DNA of 64,000 nt from Kineosporia aurantiaca JCM 3230 (GTDB lineage: Bacteria > Actinomycetota > Actinomycetes > Actinomycetales > Kineosporiaceae), in contig JODP01000009.1 of assembly GCA_000719025.1 (NCBI GenBank), positions 357,439-421,438 of the forward strand. Direction: 5' to 3'. How positions within the stretch are numbered: position 1 is the first letter of the stretch; every line of letters begins with the position of its first letter. The notes below the pieces were generated by a model that did not search any database, was not told the origin of the DNA, and was given only the letters and a program-made list of their open reading frames with translations. Below are positions 33,660 to 42,164 of the stretch, in pieces. The position numbers and the translations under genes were made by a program.

Positions 33660-34617
33660 AGGTCTTACCCCGGACCACAGCCATTGCCTCCAGGGTGGAA
33701 CGGTCCGGCACCCGGCCGCGTTCGTACGCCCGCACCGCTTCCTCGGGGGAGAAGCCGGCCGCCCACCAGATCGCCGGATGGATGCCGTCGGGCCCGGCCA
33801 GGCGGGCGACCGGCCGCCAGCGTTCCCAGCGTTGGCTCGGATTCGGCGCATCACCGCTGCCCTCGTCGAGCCGGACGAACAGCAGCGGGGCCTGAGCCGG
33901 GTGCGAGATCCAGCCCGCCGTCTCCCATTCCGGGACCTCGTGGATGAACCGGCCGCTGAGCACCACGTCGATCCACTCGGCCGGCATCCCCTCGGTCCCG
34001 CCGCGCGCCTTGAGAACGGTCTCGAACAGGGTGAACGGCACGTAGCGGCGGGCCTGGGTCAGGGCCGTCCCCGGATCCACCCGGACGGCGGCGGTCAGGT
34101 ACGGGGTAAGCGTCTCGAGCACGTGCGGCAGGCCCAGCCAGCGCAGTTCGGTGACGGTGATCCCGGCCAGCCACTCCCGGTCGGCGGGGCGCAGCCGGGC
34201 CCAGGTGACCAGGACGCCGAAGGGCAGCTCGGCGCGGCGGGGGAGGTCCGGCCGTTGCTGATCGGGGTACCAGCGACGTTCCGGAGCGGCCGGGTCCGGG
34301 TGCGTCTCGTCCACCGGCACCGGGTTGGGCACCAGCCGGCGGGGGCGCTCGAGCCGGACCAGCCGGCGCAGGTCGGCGGGTGTCCAGCCGAGCCCGGTCA
34401 GTTCCTCGGCCTCGTCGAGGGTCAGCACCCGCGAGGTCAGGTAGGCCTCGGCGCGATCGCCCCCGGTCAGCCGCTGATAGGCGATGGCCGCCTGAGGACG
34501 GCGAAGAGCCCAGGTGGCCGCCAGCACCGCGACCCGCCCTTTGCCGTCGGCCGCACCGACCTCGTCCACTTCTGGCCCTCCTGCCGTACCGGTCCCCGCC
34601 CGCACCCCGCGGGACAT
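33649..34617 (-). CDS. Unrecognised 322-residue protein
   Basis: No family recognised. The protein is soluble and rich in Arg, Pro, Trp and Leu, with no membrane segment or signal peptide. It has a repeated helical theme: TADLRRL-like and SPEEAVRAYERG segments resemble short helix-turn modules. Codon positions look like a genuine actinomycete gene, and it ends 11 bp inside the convergent SDR gene. The ATG at 34617 has no obvious ribosome binding site. Lies head-to-head with hisC. Confidence 0.7.
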   Translation of the reverse strand: MSRGVRAGTGTAGGPEVDEVGAADGKGRVAVLAATWALRRPQAAIAYQRLTGGDRAEAYLTSRVLTLDEAEELTGLGWTPADLRRLVRLERPRRLVPNPVPVDETHPDPAAPERRWYPDQQRPDLPRRAELPFGVLVTWARLRPADREWLAGITVTELRWLGLPHVLETLTPYLTAAVRVDPGTALTQARRYVPFTLFETVLKARGGTEGMPAEWIDVVLSGRFIHEVPEWETAGWISHPAQAPLLFVRLDEGSGDAPNPSQRWERWRPVARLAGPDGIHPAIWWAAGFSPEEAVRAYERGRVPDRSTLEAMAVVRGKTSRG

Positions 34618-34648
34618 GGTAGGACCGCTGCGCCCGACAGACTCTCGA

Positions 34649-34654
34649 TAGGCT
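34649..34654 (+). promoter_or_regulatory. -10-like TAGGCT for hisC
   Basis: Ends 7 nt before the hisC GTG at 34662; leaderless-type spacing. Confidence 0.5.
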
Positions 34655-34661
34655 GCAGGAC

Positions 34662-35816
34662 GTGAGTAACGAGTCCAGGGCCGAGGTTCTCGCCCGTCTC
34701 CCGCTGCGCGAAGACCTCCGCGGCAGTACCCCCTACGGGGCGCCGCAGCTGGACGTGCCGGTCCGGCTGAACACCAACGAGAACAGCTACGACGTGCCCG
34801 GTGACGTGGTCGCCGCGGTCGTCGAGGCGGTCCGGCAGCAGGCCCGGCACCTCAACCGCTACCCCGACCGCGAGTTCACCGAACTGCGCGAGGACCTGGC
34901 CAACTACCTGGGCCACGACCTCGAGGCCGACCAGATCTGGGCCGCCAACGGCTCCAACGAGGTGCTCCAGCAGCTGCTCCAAGCCTTCGCCGGCCCGGGC
35001 CGCACGGTGCTCGGTTTCACCCCGAGCTACTCCATGCACCCGATCATCAGCCGGGGCACCGGCTCGGCCTGGGTCGACGGCAAGCGGGGCCGGGCCGACG
35101 GCCGCACGGACGACCCGAACCAGTTCGATCTGCACGTCGAGGAGACGGTGGCGCAGATCCAGGACCACCGCCCGCACGTCACCTTTCTCTGCTCGCCCAA
35201 CAACCCCACCGGCACCGCGCTCGACATTGAGGTGGTGAAGGCGGCCTACGAGGCGACCGACGGCATCCTGATCGTGGACGAGGCGTACGCCGAGTTCGCC
35301 CGTCCCGGCACCCCGAGCGCCCTGAGCCTGCTCCCGGGCCGCGAGCGGCTGGTCGTCACCCGCACCATGAGCAAGGCGTTCGCCCTGGCCGGGGCCCGGG
35401 TCGGCTATCTCGCCGCGGATCCGGCGGTGACCGACGCGATCCGCCTGGTGCGGCTGCCCTACCACCTGTCCTCGCTCACCCAGGCCGCCGCCCGGGCCGC
35501 GCTCTGGCACTCGGACGTGCTGCTGGACACGGTCGAGGAGATCAAGTCCGAGCGGGACCGGATCGTCACCTCGGTCGGGGAGCTGGGCCTGCGGCCGGCC
35601 CCCAGCGACGCGAACTTCGTGCTGATCGGTGGTCTTGGGAACGAGAAGGCGGTCTGGCGCTCGCTGTTGTCCCGTGGGGTGCTGATCAGGGACGTCGGTC
35701 TGCCCGGCTTTCTGCGGGTGACCGCCGGTACCTCGGCCGAAACCACGACCTTCCTGGACGCGTTGGCCGACTCCCTGCTGGACGTTCCCGGAGAGGAACT
35801 CCAGACGCTCTCTTGA
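34662..35816 (+). CDS. hisC: Histidinol-phosphate aminotransferase HisC
   Basis: A 384-residue PLP-dependent class I/II aminotransferase acting on imidazole acetol phosphate in histidine synthesis. Key features are LNTNENSYDVP, the cofactor-contact segment SPNNPTGTALD, DEAYAEFARP and the Schiff-base lysine in TMSKAFALAGARVGYL. The GTG start is supported by TAGGCT 7 nt upstream. It stands alone between an orphan gene and the secreted protein gene rather than following hisD. Confidence 0.96.
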   Translation: MSNESRAEVLARLPLREDLRGSTPYGAPQLDVPVRLNTNENSYDVPGDVVAAVVEAVRQQARHLNRYPDREFTELREDLANYLGHDLEADQIWAANGSNEVLQQLLQAFAGPGRTVLGFTPSYSMHPIISRGTGSAWVDGKRGRADGRTDDPNQFDLHVEETVAQIQDHRPHVTFLCSPNNPTGTALDIEVVKAAYEATDGILIVDEAYAEFARPGTPSALSLLPGRERLVVTRTMSKAFALAGARVGYLAADPAVTDAIRLVRLPYHLSSLTQAAARAALWHSDVLLDTVEEIKSERDRIVTSVGELGLRPAPSDANFVLIGGLGNEKAVWRSLLSRGVLIRDVGLPGFLRVTAGTSAETTTFLDALADSLLDVPGEELQTLS

Positions 35817-35833
35817 GTAAGGATTTACCCAGC

Positions 35834-35957
35834 CTCCGCGAGGGTGAGGCCCGGCGAAGCGCCCAGCCGGTGAGACCTACGGTCTCCCGGCACCTGGTCG
35901 CCAGAGAACCGCTCGAGGCGGGGCCTTCGCCGGGTGATTCTCCTTAGGAGACAACGC
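35834..35957 (+). ncRNA. Candidate structured 5' leader (cis-regulatory RNA) of the spherulin-4-like gene
   Basis: The leader can fold into a multi-branched structure. A perfect 10-bp closing stem (35850-35859 with 35925-35934) encloses an 11-bp hairpin with one bulge (35866-35891), a small CTGG/CCAG hairpin (35894-35904) and a CCGC/GCGG hairpin (35909-35921). A further CCTC/GAGG hairpin precedes it (35834-35844). Right after, TCTCC-TTA-GGAGA (35939-35951) can hide the ribosome binding site of the gene starting at 35958. No known riboswitch consensus was recognised. Folding was done by eye. Confidence 0.45.
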
Positions 35958-36950
35958 GTGATTCCCAAGCGACGCCGGCGAATGATCCAGACCTCGGTGG
36001 TGGCCTGCGCGGCCCTCGGTCTGGGCGCGGTGGCCATCGCGGCCACCGGCTCCACCGCCTCGGCGGCCAACCCGCACCGCTCGAACCACAGCCGGCCCCG
36101 TCCGTCCACCAGCCCGTCCACCACCACCCCGGCCACCCCGGTGGTGACGACGCCCGCGTCCTCGCCCGCGGCGTCCACCGGTCAGCAGGTCGGTCTGCCG
36201 GCCTACATCGACCCGAGCAGCGGCGCGGCGGCCTGGAAGACGATCAGCACCTCCGGCGCCGGCCTCGGGTTCGTCATCGCCAACCCCGACAACGGCCCCG
36301 GCACCAGCAAGAACACGGCCTACCAAACGGTGATGACGAACACCCACGCGGCCGGGACCAAGGTGCTCGGGTACGTCGACACCGGCTACTTCGGCACCAC
36401 CTCGCCGCCCCGCCAGACCGCGAACGGCCAGACCAGTGAGGCCGCCTGGCTGGCCCAGGCCGAGCAGCACATCGACTCCTGGTACTCGCTCTACGGCACC
36501 GCGGTGGACGGGATCTTCTTCGACGACGCCCAGAACGTCTGCGGCCCGACCAGCGGCAGCACTGAGTACGTCGACCTCTACCGGCAGCTCAACACCTACG
36601 TGCACAGCAAGCATCCGGGTGCCCTGACCGTGGACAACCCGGGCACCGGGGTGGACCAGTGCTACGCCGACGCGGCCGATGTCCTGCTGACGTTCGAGGG
36701 TTCTTACGCGGACTACGTGGCCAGTTCCCACACCACGCCGAAGTGGCAGACCAGCGGTGACCCGAAGAAGTTCCTGGAGCTGGTCTACAACACCCCGCAG
36801 GCGTCCCTGGCGACCGCGATCCAGCGCTCCAAGAAGGACAACGCGGGGTACGTGTACGTGACCCCGGACAACCTGCCGAACCCGTGGGACACCATCCCGA
36901 CCAGCAGTTACTGGACGGCGGAGCTGCAGGCGGTGCAGGCGGCGGGCTGA
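35958..36950 (+). CDS. Secreted spherulation-specific family 4-like protein
   Basis: A 330-residue exported protein. The signal peptide is basic-hydrophobic (residues 1-38, cleavage likely after ASA). A Pro/Ser/Thr linker (about 39-78) follows. The rest resembles the spherulin 4 family, a TIM-barrel-like domain with LPAYIDPSSGAAAW, KVLGYVDTGYFG, a DGIFFDDAQNV acidic motif and TVDNPGTG. Some related proteins are glycosidases, so carbohydrate processing outside the cell is possible but unproven. The GTG at 35958 is chosen since GGAGA stands 6 nt upstream. It interrupts the hisC-hisB neighbourhood. Confidence 0.75.
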   Translation: MIPKRRRRMIQTSVVACAALGLGAVAIAATGSTASAANPHRSNHSRPRPSTSPSTTTPATPVVTTPASSPAASTGQQVGLPAYIDPSSGAAAWKTISTSGAGLGFVIANPDNGPGTSKNTAYQTVMTNTHAAGTKVLGYVDTGYFGTTSPPRQTANGQTSEAAWLAQAEQHIDSWYSLYGTAVDGIFFDDAQNVCGPTSGSTEYVDLYRQLNTYVHSKHPGALTVDNPGTGVDQCYADAADVLLTFEGSYADYVASSHTTPKWQTSGDPKKFLELVYNTPQASLATAIQRSKKDNAGYVYVTPDNLPNPWDTIPTSSYWTAELQAVQAAG

Positions 36951-36952
36951 CG

Positions 36953-36958
36953 TAGGCT
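36953..36958 (+). promoter_or_regulatory. -10-like TAGGCT before hisB
   Basis: About 30 bp before the hisB ATG, just after the preceding stop codon; here a ribosome binding site (GAAGGAG) is present. Confidence 0.35.
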
Positions 36959-36988
36959 GGCCGTCCGCCTCAGCAGAAGGAGCACCCC

Positions 36989-37588
36989 ATGGCCCGCACC
37001 GCCCGGATCGAGCGGACGACCAAGGAATCGAGCGTCGTCGTCGAACTCGACCTGGACGGCACCGGCAAGGCGCAGATCGCCACCGGGGTCGGTTTCTACG
37101 ACCACATGCTGACCAGCCTGTCCAAGCACTCGCTGATCGACCTGGCGGTGACCGCCACCGGGGACCTGCACATCGACGCGCACCACACGGTGGAGGACGT
37201 GGCGATCGTGCTGGGCGACGCGCTGAAGATCGCGCTCGGGGACAAGGCGGGCATCCGCCGGTTCGGCGACGCGATGGTGCCGCTGGACGAGGCCCTGGTC
37301 CAGGCCGTGGTGGATGTCTCCGGCCGGCCGTACTGCGTGCACACCGGGGAGCCGGAGGGCCAGCAGTTCGTGACGATCGGGGGCACCTACCTCGGTTCGC
37401 TGACCCGGCACGTGTTCGAGACGATCTCCCACCACGCGGCGATCGCCCTGCACATCCGGGTGATGGGCGGCCGGGACCCGCACCACATCGTCGAGGCGCA
37501 GTTCAAGGCGCTGGCCCGGGCGCTGCGGGTGGCGGTCGAGCCGGACCCGCGGGTCACCGGCGTCCCCAGCACCAAGGGTTCCCTCTAG
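36989..37588 (+). CDS. hisB: Imidazoleglycerol-phosphate dehydratase HisB
   Basis: A 199-residue monofunctional dehydratase. The two metal-binding repeats are seen as GVGFYDHMLTSLSKHS with DAHHTVEDVAIVLGDAL, and later FETISHHAAIALH with DPHHIVEAQFKALARAL. GAAGGAG upstream provides a ribosome binding site. The 3' end overlaps the convergent LysR gene by 4 bp. Confidence 0.97.
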   Translation: MARTARIERTTKESSVVVELDLDGTGKAQIATGVGFYDHMLTSLSKHSLIDLAVTATGDLHIDAHHTVEDVAIVLGDALKIALGDKAGIRRFGDAMVPLDEALVQAVVDVSGRPYCVHTGEPEGQQFVTIGGTYLGSLTRHVFETISHHAAIALHIRVMGGRDPHHIVEAQFKALARALRVAVEPDPRVTGVPSTKGSL

Positions 37589-38514
37589 ATCAGCTCGGTA
37601 CCCGGGGCGAGCGTCCCGTCCTGAGAAGCACTTTCGAGGTACCCCAGCAGTTCCGCGCGTAGCTCCTGGGCCGCGCGGGACGGCTGGGCCCCCCGGCGAT
37701 GGGCCAGGCCGATCGTCCGGGACAGCCCGGGCGCGGCGATCGGGGTGACCCGGTGCGTGGTCCGCCCGGCGACCACCGTGCTGGGCACCACGGCCAGCCC
37801 GAGCCCGGCCTCGACCATGCTCAGCACCGCGTCCATCTCCCCGCCCTCGACCGCGAGCAACGGTGCGAAACCGGCCCGGCGACAGGCCCCCACGGTTACG
37901 TCCCGGAGTTCGTAGCCGTTGCGGAACATGACCAACGGACGTCCGCGGAGCTGGGAGATCGCGATGGGACGGCCGTCCGTGGGGGCGGGTTCGCGCGGAG
38001 AGGAGACGACCACCAGGTCCTCCCTCAGCAGCGGCACCGTCTCCAGCGCCGGGTCGTCCGCGTGCAGCGGGAGCACCAGCAGCGCCAGGTCGATCAGGCC
38101 GGAGGCGGTCTTGGCGACCAGGTCCCGCGAGCCGCTCTCCTCCAGCACCAGGCGGATCGCCGGGTACTTGCGCCGGTAGCGCCGGGCGACCTCGGGGATC
38201 AGGCCGGTCAGCAGACTCGGCGTCGCGCCCAGCCGGACCCGTCCGCTGCGCAGCTCGATCAGCTCGCGGACCTCCTGCTGCGCGGTTTCCACGTCGGCGG
38301 TGATCCGCTGGGCGATCGGCAGTAGCGCCTCGCCGGCCGGGGTCAGGGTGATGTTGCCGCGGACCCGGTCGAACAGCTCCGCGCCGAGTGACGTTTCCAA
38401 CGCCCGGATCTGTTGTGACAACGACGGCTGGGCGATCTCCAGCAGCTGGGCCGCCCTGGTGAAGTGCTTCGTGTCCGCGACCGTGAGGAAATACACGAGC
38501 TGCTGTATTTGCAC
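37585..38514 (-). CDS. LysR family transcriptional regulator
   Basis: A 309-residue LysR-type regulator. The N-terminal winged helix reads QLVYFLTVADTKHFTRAAQL then IAQPSLSQQIRALE. The C-terminal periplasmic-binding-like effector domain follows. The GTG at 38514 begins at the usual distance before the HTH. An upstream GTG/ATG (to 38568) would add 18 residues with no similarity. It is divergent from sdhCAB with about 95 bp between them, so regulation of succinate dehydrogenase is plausible but not shown. Confidence 0.92.
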   Translation of the reverse strand: MQIQQLVYFLTVADTKHFTRAAQLLEIAQPSLSQQIRALETSLGAELFDRVRGNITLTPAGEALLPIAQRITADVETAQQEVRELIELRSGRVRLGATPSLLTGLIPEVARRYRRKYPAIRLVLEESGSRDLVAKTASGLIDLALLVLPLHADDPALETVPLLREDLVVVSSPREPAPTDGRPIAISQLRGRPLVMFRNGYELRDVTVGACRRAGFAPLLAVEGGEMDAVLSMVEAGLGLAVVPSTVVAGRTTHRVTPIAAPGLSRTIGLAHRRGAQPSRAAQELRAELLGYLESASQDGTLAPGTELI

Positions 38515-38596
38515 GACCACAGAGTAACCATGTCCATAGGCCCTCTCTATCGAGACCCTACGGTTCATCTCTTGGACCGCATCTGCCTCTAGGGCC

Positions 38597-38602
38597 TACC
38601 TT
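38597..38602 (+). promoter_or_regulatory. -10-like TACCTT for sdhC
   Basis: Ends 6 nt before the sdhC GTG at 38609. TTGGAC at 38572-38577 could be a -35 (19-bp spacing). Confidence 0.45.
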
Positions 38603-38608
38603 GCCGAC

Positions 38609-39310
38609 GTGGTAGACACGCTGAGCAAGAACCCACGGGTGACGGGGTTCGCCACCCTGCACCGCTCGACCATCGGGCGAAAGATGATCATGGCCGTCTC
38701 CGGCCTGATCATGCTGGCCTACGTGGTGGCCCACATGCTCGGGAACCTGAAGATCTTCTTCGGCGAGACCGACTACAACGGCTACGCGGACTGGCTGCGC
38801 ACCATCGGTGAGCCGGCCCTGCACCACGCCTGGTTCCTCTGGATCATCCGGGTGGTGCTGACCGTGGCCCTGGTGGCGCACGTCTGGGCGGCCTACACCC
38901 TGTCCCGGGCGGACCTGAAGGCGCGGCCGGTGAAGTACCAGGCCCGGCGCAAGGGTGGTTTCGCCACCTCGACGATGCGCTGGGGCGGCGTCATCCTGCT
39001 GCTCTTCATCGTCTACCACATTCTCGACCTGACCACCGGCACGCTGAACCCGAGCGACGCCGACCATCCGTACCAGCGGATCGTCGCCGACTTCCAGCCG
39101 GACCGCTGGTACGTCACGCTCTTCTACACGCTGGCGATGGGCTCGCTCTGCCTGCACATCTGGCACGGGCTCTGGAGCGCCGCGAACACGCTCGGCTGGA
39201 ACCGGGCCACCACGGCCTCGTTCCGCACCCTCGCCAGTGTCGTCGCCGTCGCCATCGCCGTCGGTTTCCTGGTCATTCCGTTCAGTGTCGTCTTCGGGTT
39301 GGTGGATTGA
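38609..39310 (+). CDS. sdhC: Succinate dehydrogenase cytochrome b558 subunit
   Basis: A 233-residue membrane anchor with five hydrophobic helices and several histidines suited to binding two haems (for example VVAHMLGN, LHHAWFLW, VYHILDL and LHIWHGLW). This is the b558-type single-anchor subunit found in Gram-positive succinate:menaquinone oxidoreductases and fumarate reductases. A leaderless-type -10 lies 6 nt upstream of the GTG. First gene of sdhCAB. Confidence 0.94.
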   Translation: MVDTLSKNPRVTGFATLHRSTIGRKMIMAVSGLIMLAYVVAHMLGNLKIFFGETDYNGYADWLRTIGEPALHHAWFLWIIRVVLTVALVAHVWAAYTLSRADLKARPVKYQARRKGGFATSTMRWGGVILLLFIVYHILDLTTGTLNPSDADHPYQRIVADFQPDRWYVTLFYTLAMGSLCLHIWHGLWSAANTLGWNRATTASFRTLASVVAVAIAVGFLVIPFSVVFGLVD

Positions 39311-39311
39311 G

Positions 39312-41336
39312 ATGGCAGACCTGTCCAAGGTTCCCGGGGTGTCGAAGGTCCTGGGCCTCGACTCCTCGATGTCCGGTGAGGGCGAGTTCTTCTCGATCGG
39401 CGGTCCGCTCAAGGACGAGAAGGCTCCCGCCGGCGAGATCGAGACCCGCTGGGAACGGCGCAAGTTCGAGTCCAAGCTGGTGAACCCGGCGAACCGGCGC
39501 AAGCACAAGGTGATCGTGGTCGGCACCGGCCTGGCCGGGGGCGCGGCCGGCGCCTCGCTGGCCGAGCAGGGTTACCACGTGGTCCAGTTCTGCTTCCAGG
39601 ACTCGCCCCGCCGTGCCCACTCGATCGCCGCCCAGGGTGGCATCAACGCCGCGAAGAACTACCGCAACGACGGCGACTCGATCTACCGGCTGTTCTACGA
39701 CACGGTGAAGGGTGGGGACTTCCGCGGCCGGGAGTCGAACATCTACCGGCTGGCCGAGAACAGCGTGAAGATCATCGACCAGTGCGTCGCCCAGGGGGTT
39801 CCGTTCGCCCGGGAGTACAGCGGCCTGCTCGACACCCGCTCGTTCGGCGGGGTGCAGGTGCAGCGCACCTTCTACGCCCGGGGGCAGACCGGCCAGCAGT
39901 TGCTGATCGGTGCCTACCAGGCACTTTCGAAGCAGATCGACGCGGGCAACGTGGAGATGCACGCCCGGCACGAGATGCTCGACCTGATCATCGTGGACGG
40001 CCGGGCCCGCGGCATCGTCGCCCGCAACCTGGTCACCGGTGAGCTGTCCACCCACCTGGGTGACGCGGTGGTGCTGGCCACCGGCGGCTACGGCAACGTG
40101 TTCTTCCTGTCGACCAACGCCAAGGGCTCGAACACCAGCGCGATCTGGCGGGCGCACCGGCGCGGGGCCTACTTCGGCAACCCCTGCTACACGCAGATCC
40201 ACCCGACCTGCATCCCGCGCTCGGGCGAGCACCAGTCCAAGCTCACCCTGATGAGCGAGTCGCTGCGCAACGACGGCCGGATCTGGGTGCCCAAGCAGAT
40301 GGGCGACACCCGCTCGCCGGAGCTGATCCCGGAGGACGAGCGGGACTACTACCTGGAGCGGATCTACCCGGCGTTCGGCAACCTGGTGCCGCGCGACATC
40401 GCCTCCCGCGCCGCCAAGAACGTCTGTGATGAGGGACGCGGAGTGGGTCCCGGTGGGCAGGGCGTCTACCTGGACTTCGCCGACGCGATCGCGCGGATGG
40501 GCGAGGCCGCGGTCCGGGAGAAGTACGGCAACCTCTTCGACATGTACGCCCGGATAACCTCCGAGAACCCGTACAAGCAGCCGATGCGGATCTACCCGGC
40601 CGTCCACTACACGATGGGCGGGCTGTGGGTGGACTACGACCTGCAGACCACCATCCCCGGCCTGTTCGCCGCCGGTGAGGCCAACTTCTCCGACCACGGG
40701 GCCAACCGGCTCGGCGCCTCGGCGCTGATGCAGGGCCTGTCCGACGGGTACTTCATCCTGCCGACGGTGCTGAACAACTACATCGGGTCGAACAAGTTCG
40801 CCGCCGTGCCGGCCGACGCGCCCGAAGTCGCCGAGGTCGAGACGCTGGTGAAGGACCGGATCGAGAAGCTGCTCTCGATCCAGGGCGACCGCACGGTCGA
40901 CTCCTTCCACCGCGAGCTCGGCCAGATCATGTGGGACTACTGCGGAATGGCCCGCAACGACGCCGGGCTGCGCAAGGCGATCAGCGAGATCCGGCACCTG
41001 CGCGAGGAGTTCTGGAAGCGGGTGAAGGTGCCCGGCACCGGCGCCGAGCTGAACCAGTCGCTGGAGAAGGCCAACCGGGTCGCCGACTTCATCGAGCTCG
41101 GCGAGCTGATGTGCATCGACGCGCTGATGCGGGAGGAGTCCTGCGGCGGGCACTTCCGCGAGGAGAGCCAGACCGCGGACGGCGAGGCCGAGCGCCAGGA
41201 CGACCGGTTCTCCTTCGTCGCGGCCTGGGAGTACGGCGGTTCGGGCCGGTTCGGCAGCGCGGGCCTCGAGGAGGTCCTGCACAAGGAAGACCTGGTCTTC
41301 GACTACGTCCACCCGGCCCAGCGCAGCTACGCCTGA
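39312..41336 (+). CDS. sdhA: Succinate dehydrogenase/fumarate reductase flavoprotein subunit
   Basis: A 674-residue FAD-linked catalytic subunit. The FAD-binding GTGLAGGAAGASLAEQG, the flavinylation-type region HSIAAQGGINAAKNY, the active-site HxxSKLTL loop and YTMGGLWVDY are visible. About 50 N-terminal residues precede the nucleotide-binding domain. ATG at 39312 immediately follows the sdhC stop, and the longer upstream frame lies inside sdhC. Pairs with the iron-sulfur subunit SdhB. Confidence 0.96.
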   Translation: MADLSKVPGVSKVLGLDSSMSGEGEFFSIGGPLKDEKAPAGEIETRWERRKFESKLVNPANRRKHKVIVVGTGLAGGAAGASLAEQGYHVVQFCFQDSPRRAHSIAAQGGINAAKNYRNDGDSIYRLFYDTVKGGDFRGRESNIYRLAENSVKIIDQCVAQGVPFAREYSGLLDTRSFGGVQVQRTFYARGQTGQQLLIGAYQALSKQIDAGNVEMHARHEMLDLIIVDGRARGIVARNLVTGELSTHLGDAVVLATGGYGNVFFLSTNAKGSNTSAIWRAHRRGAYFGNPCYTQIHPTCIPRSGEHQSKLTLMSESLRNDGRIWVPKQMGDTRSPELIPEDERDYYLERIYPAFGNLVPRDIASRAAKNVCDEGRGVGPGGQGVYLDFADAIARMGEAAVREKYGNLFDMYARITSENPYKQPMRIYPAVHYTMGGLWVDYDLQTTIPGLFAAGEANFSDHGANRLGASALMQGLSDGYFILPTVLNNYIGSNKFAAVPADAPEVAEVETLVKDRIEKLLSIQGDRTVDSFHRELGQIMWDYCGMARNDAGLRKAISEIRHLREEFWKRVKVPGTGAELNQSLEKANRVADFIELGELMCIDALMREESCGGHFREESQTADGEAERQDDRFSFVAAWEYGGSGRFGSAGLEEVLHKEDLVFDYVHPAQRSYA

Positions 41337-41358
41337 ATTCGTCTGAGGAGTACCGGTA

Positions 41359-42138
41359 ATGAAGCTCAAGCTGAAGATCTGGCGTCAGCGCAACGCCGCC
41401 GACGAGGGCGGGATGGTCTCCTACGACCTGGACGACGTCTCGCCGGACATGTCCTTCCTGGAGATGCTCGACACGCTCAACGAACGGCTGATCCTCGAGG
41501 GGGACGATCCGGTCGCCTTCGACCACGACTGCCGTGAAGGGATCTGCGGTAGTTGCGGGGTGGTGATCAACGGTGAGGCCCACGGGCCCGAGCAGACCAC
41601 CACCTGCCAGCTGCACATGCGCGCCTTCTCGGACGGCGAGGAGATCATCATCGAGCCGTGGCGCGCGGCCCCGTTCCCGGTGATCAAGGATCTGGTGGTC
41701 AACCGCAGTGCGCTGGACCGGATCATCGGTGCCGGCGGGTACATCACCGCGCCCACCGGCTCGGCCCCGGAGGGCAACTCCACCCGGATCCCGAAGCCGG
41801 ACGCGGACGCGGCGTTCGCCAACGCCACCTGCATCGGCTGCGGCGCCTGCGTCGCCGCCTGCCCCAACGGCTCGGCCTCGCTGTTCGTCTCGGCCAAGGT
41901 CACGCACCTGAACCTGCTGCCCCAGGGCCAGCCCGAGCGCACCTCCCGGGTGCTGGACATGGTCGAGCAGATGGACGCGGAGGGGTTCGGCGGCTGCACG
42001 AACACCGGCATGTGCACGGTCTCCTGTCCCAAGGAGATCCCGTTCATGAGCATCGGCAACCTGAACAAGGAGTACCGCCGGGCGGTGCACCAGTCGAACA
42101 AGGCCCGCGCCGTTCAGGCCAAGGCCAACCCGAGCTGA
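41359..42138 (+). CDS. sdhB: Succinate dehydrogenase/fumarate reductase iron-sulfur subunit
   Basis: A 259-residue protein carrying three iron-sulfur clusters. The [2Fe-2S] ligands are in DCREGICGSCGVVING with a later TTCQLH. The cysteine groups CIGCGACVAACPNGS and CTNTGMCTVSCPKEIP bind the other clusters. It passes electrons from SdhA to the b558 anchor and menaquinone. GAGGAG at 41346 upstream of the ATG. The downstream hisH gene begins 27 bp later with its own -10-like element. Confidence 0.96.
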   Translation: MKLKLKIWRQRNAADEGGMVSYDLDDVSPDMSFLEMLDTLNERLILEGDDPVAFDHDCREGICGSCGVVINGEAHGPEQTTTCQLHMRAFSDGEEIIIEPWRAAPFPVIKDLVVNRSALDRIIGAGGYITAPTGSAPEGNSTRIPKPDADAAFANATCIGCGACVAACPNGSASLFVSAKVTHLNLLPQGQPERTSRVLDMVEQMDAEGFGGCTNTGMCTVSCPKEIPFMSIGNLNKEYRRAVHQSNKARAVQAKANPS

Positions 42139-42152
42139 ACTTCCGAGCTCAC

Positions 42153-42158
42153 TAGACT
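42153..42158 (+). promoter_or_regulatory. -10-like TAGACT for hisH
   Basis: Ends 6 nt before the hisH ATG at 42165; leaderless-type spacing. Confidence 0.5.
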
Positions 42159-42164
42159 GGGGGC

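Noticed and set aside
35834..35957. c-di-AMP (ydaO-type) riboswitch
   Set aside because: The gene context fits but the conserved GGGGACC and GGGGTGAATC-type segments were not found; kept only as an unassigned structured leader.
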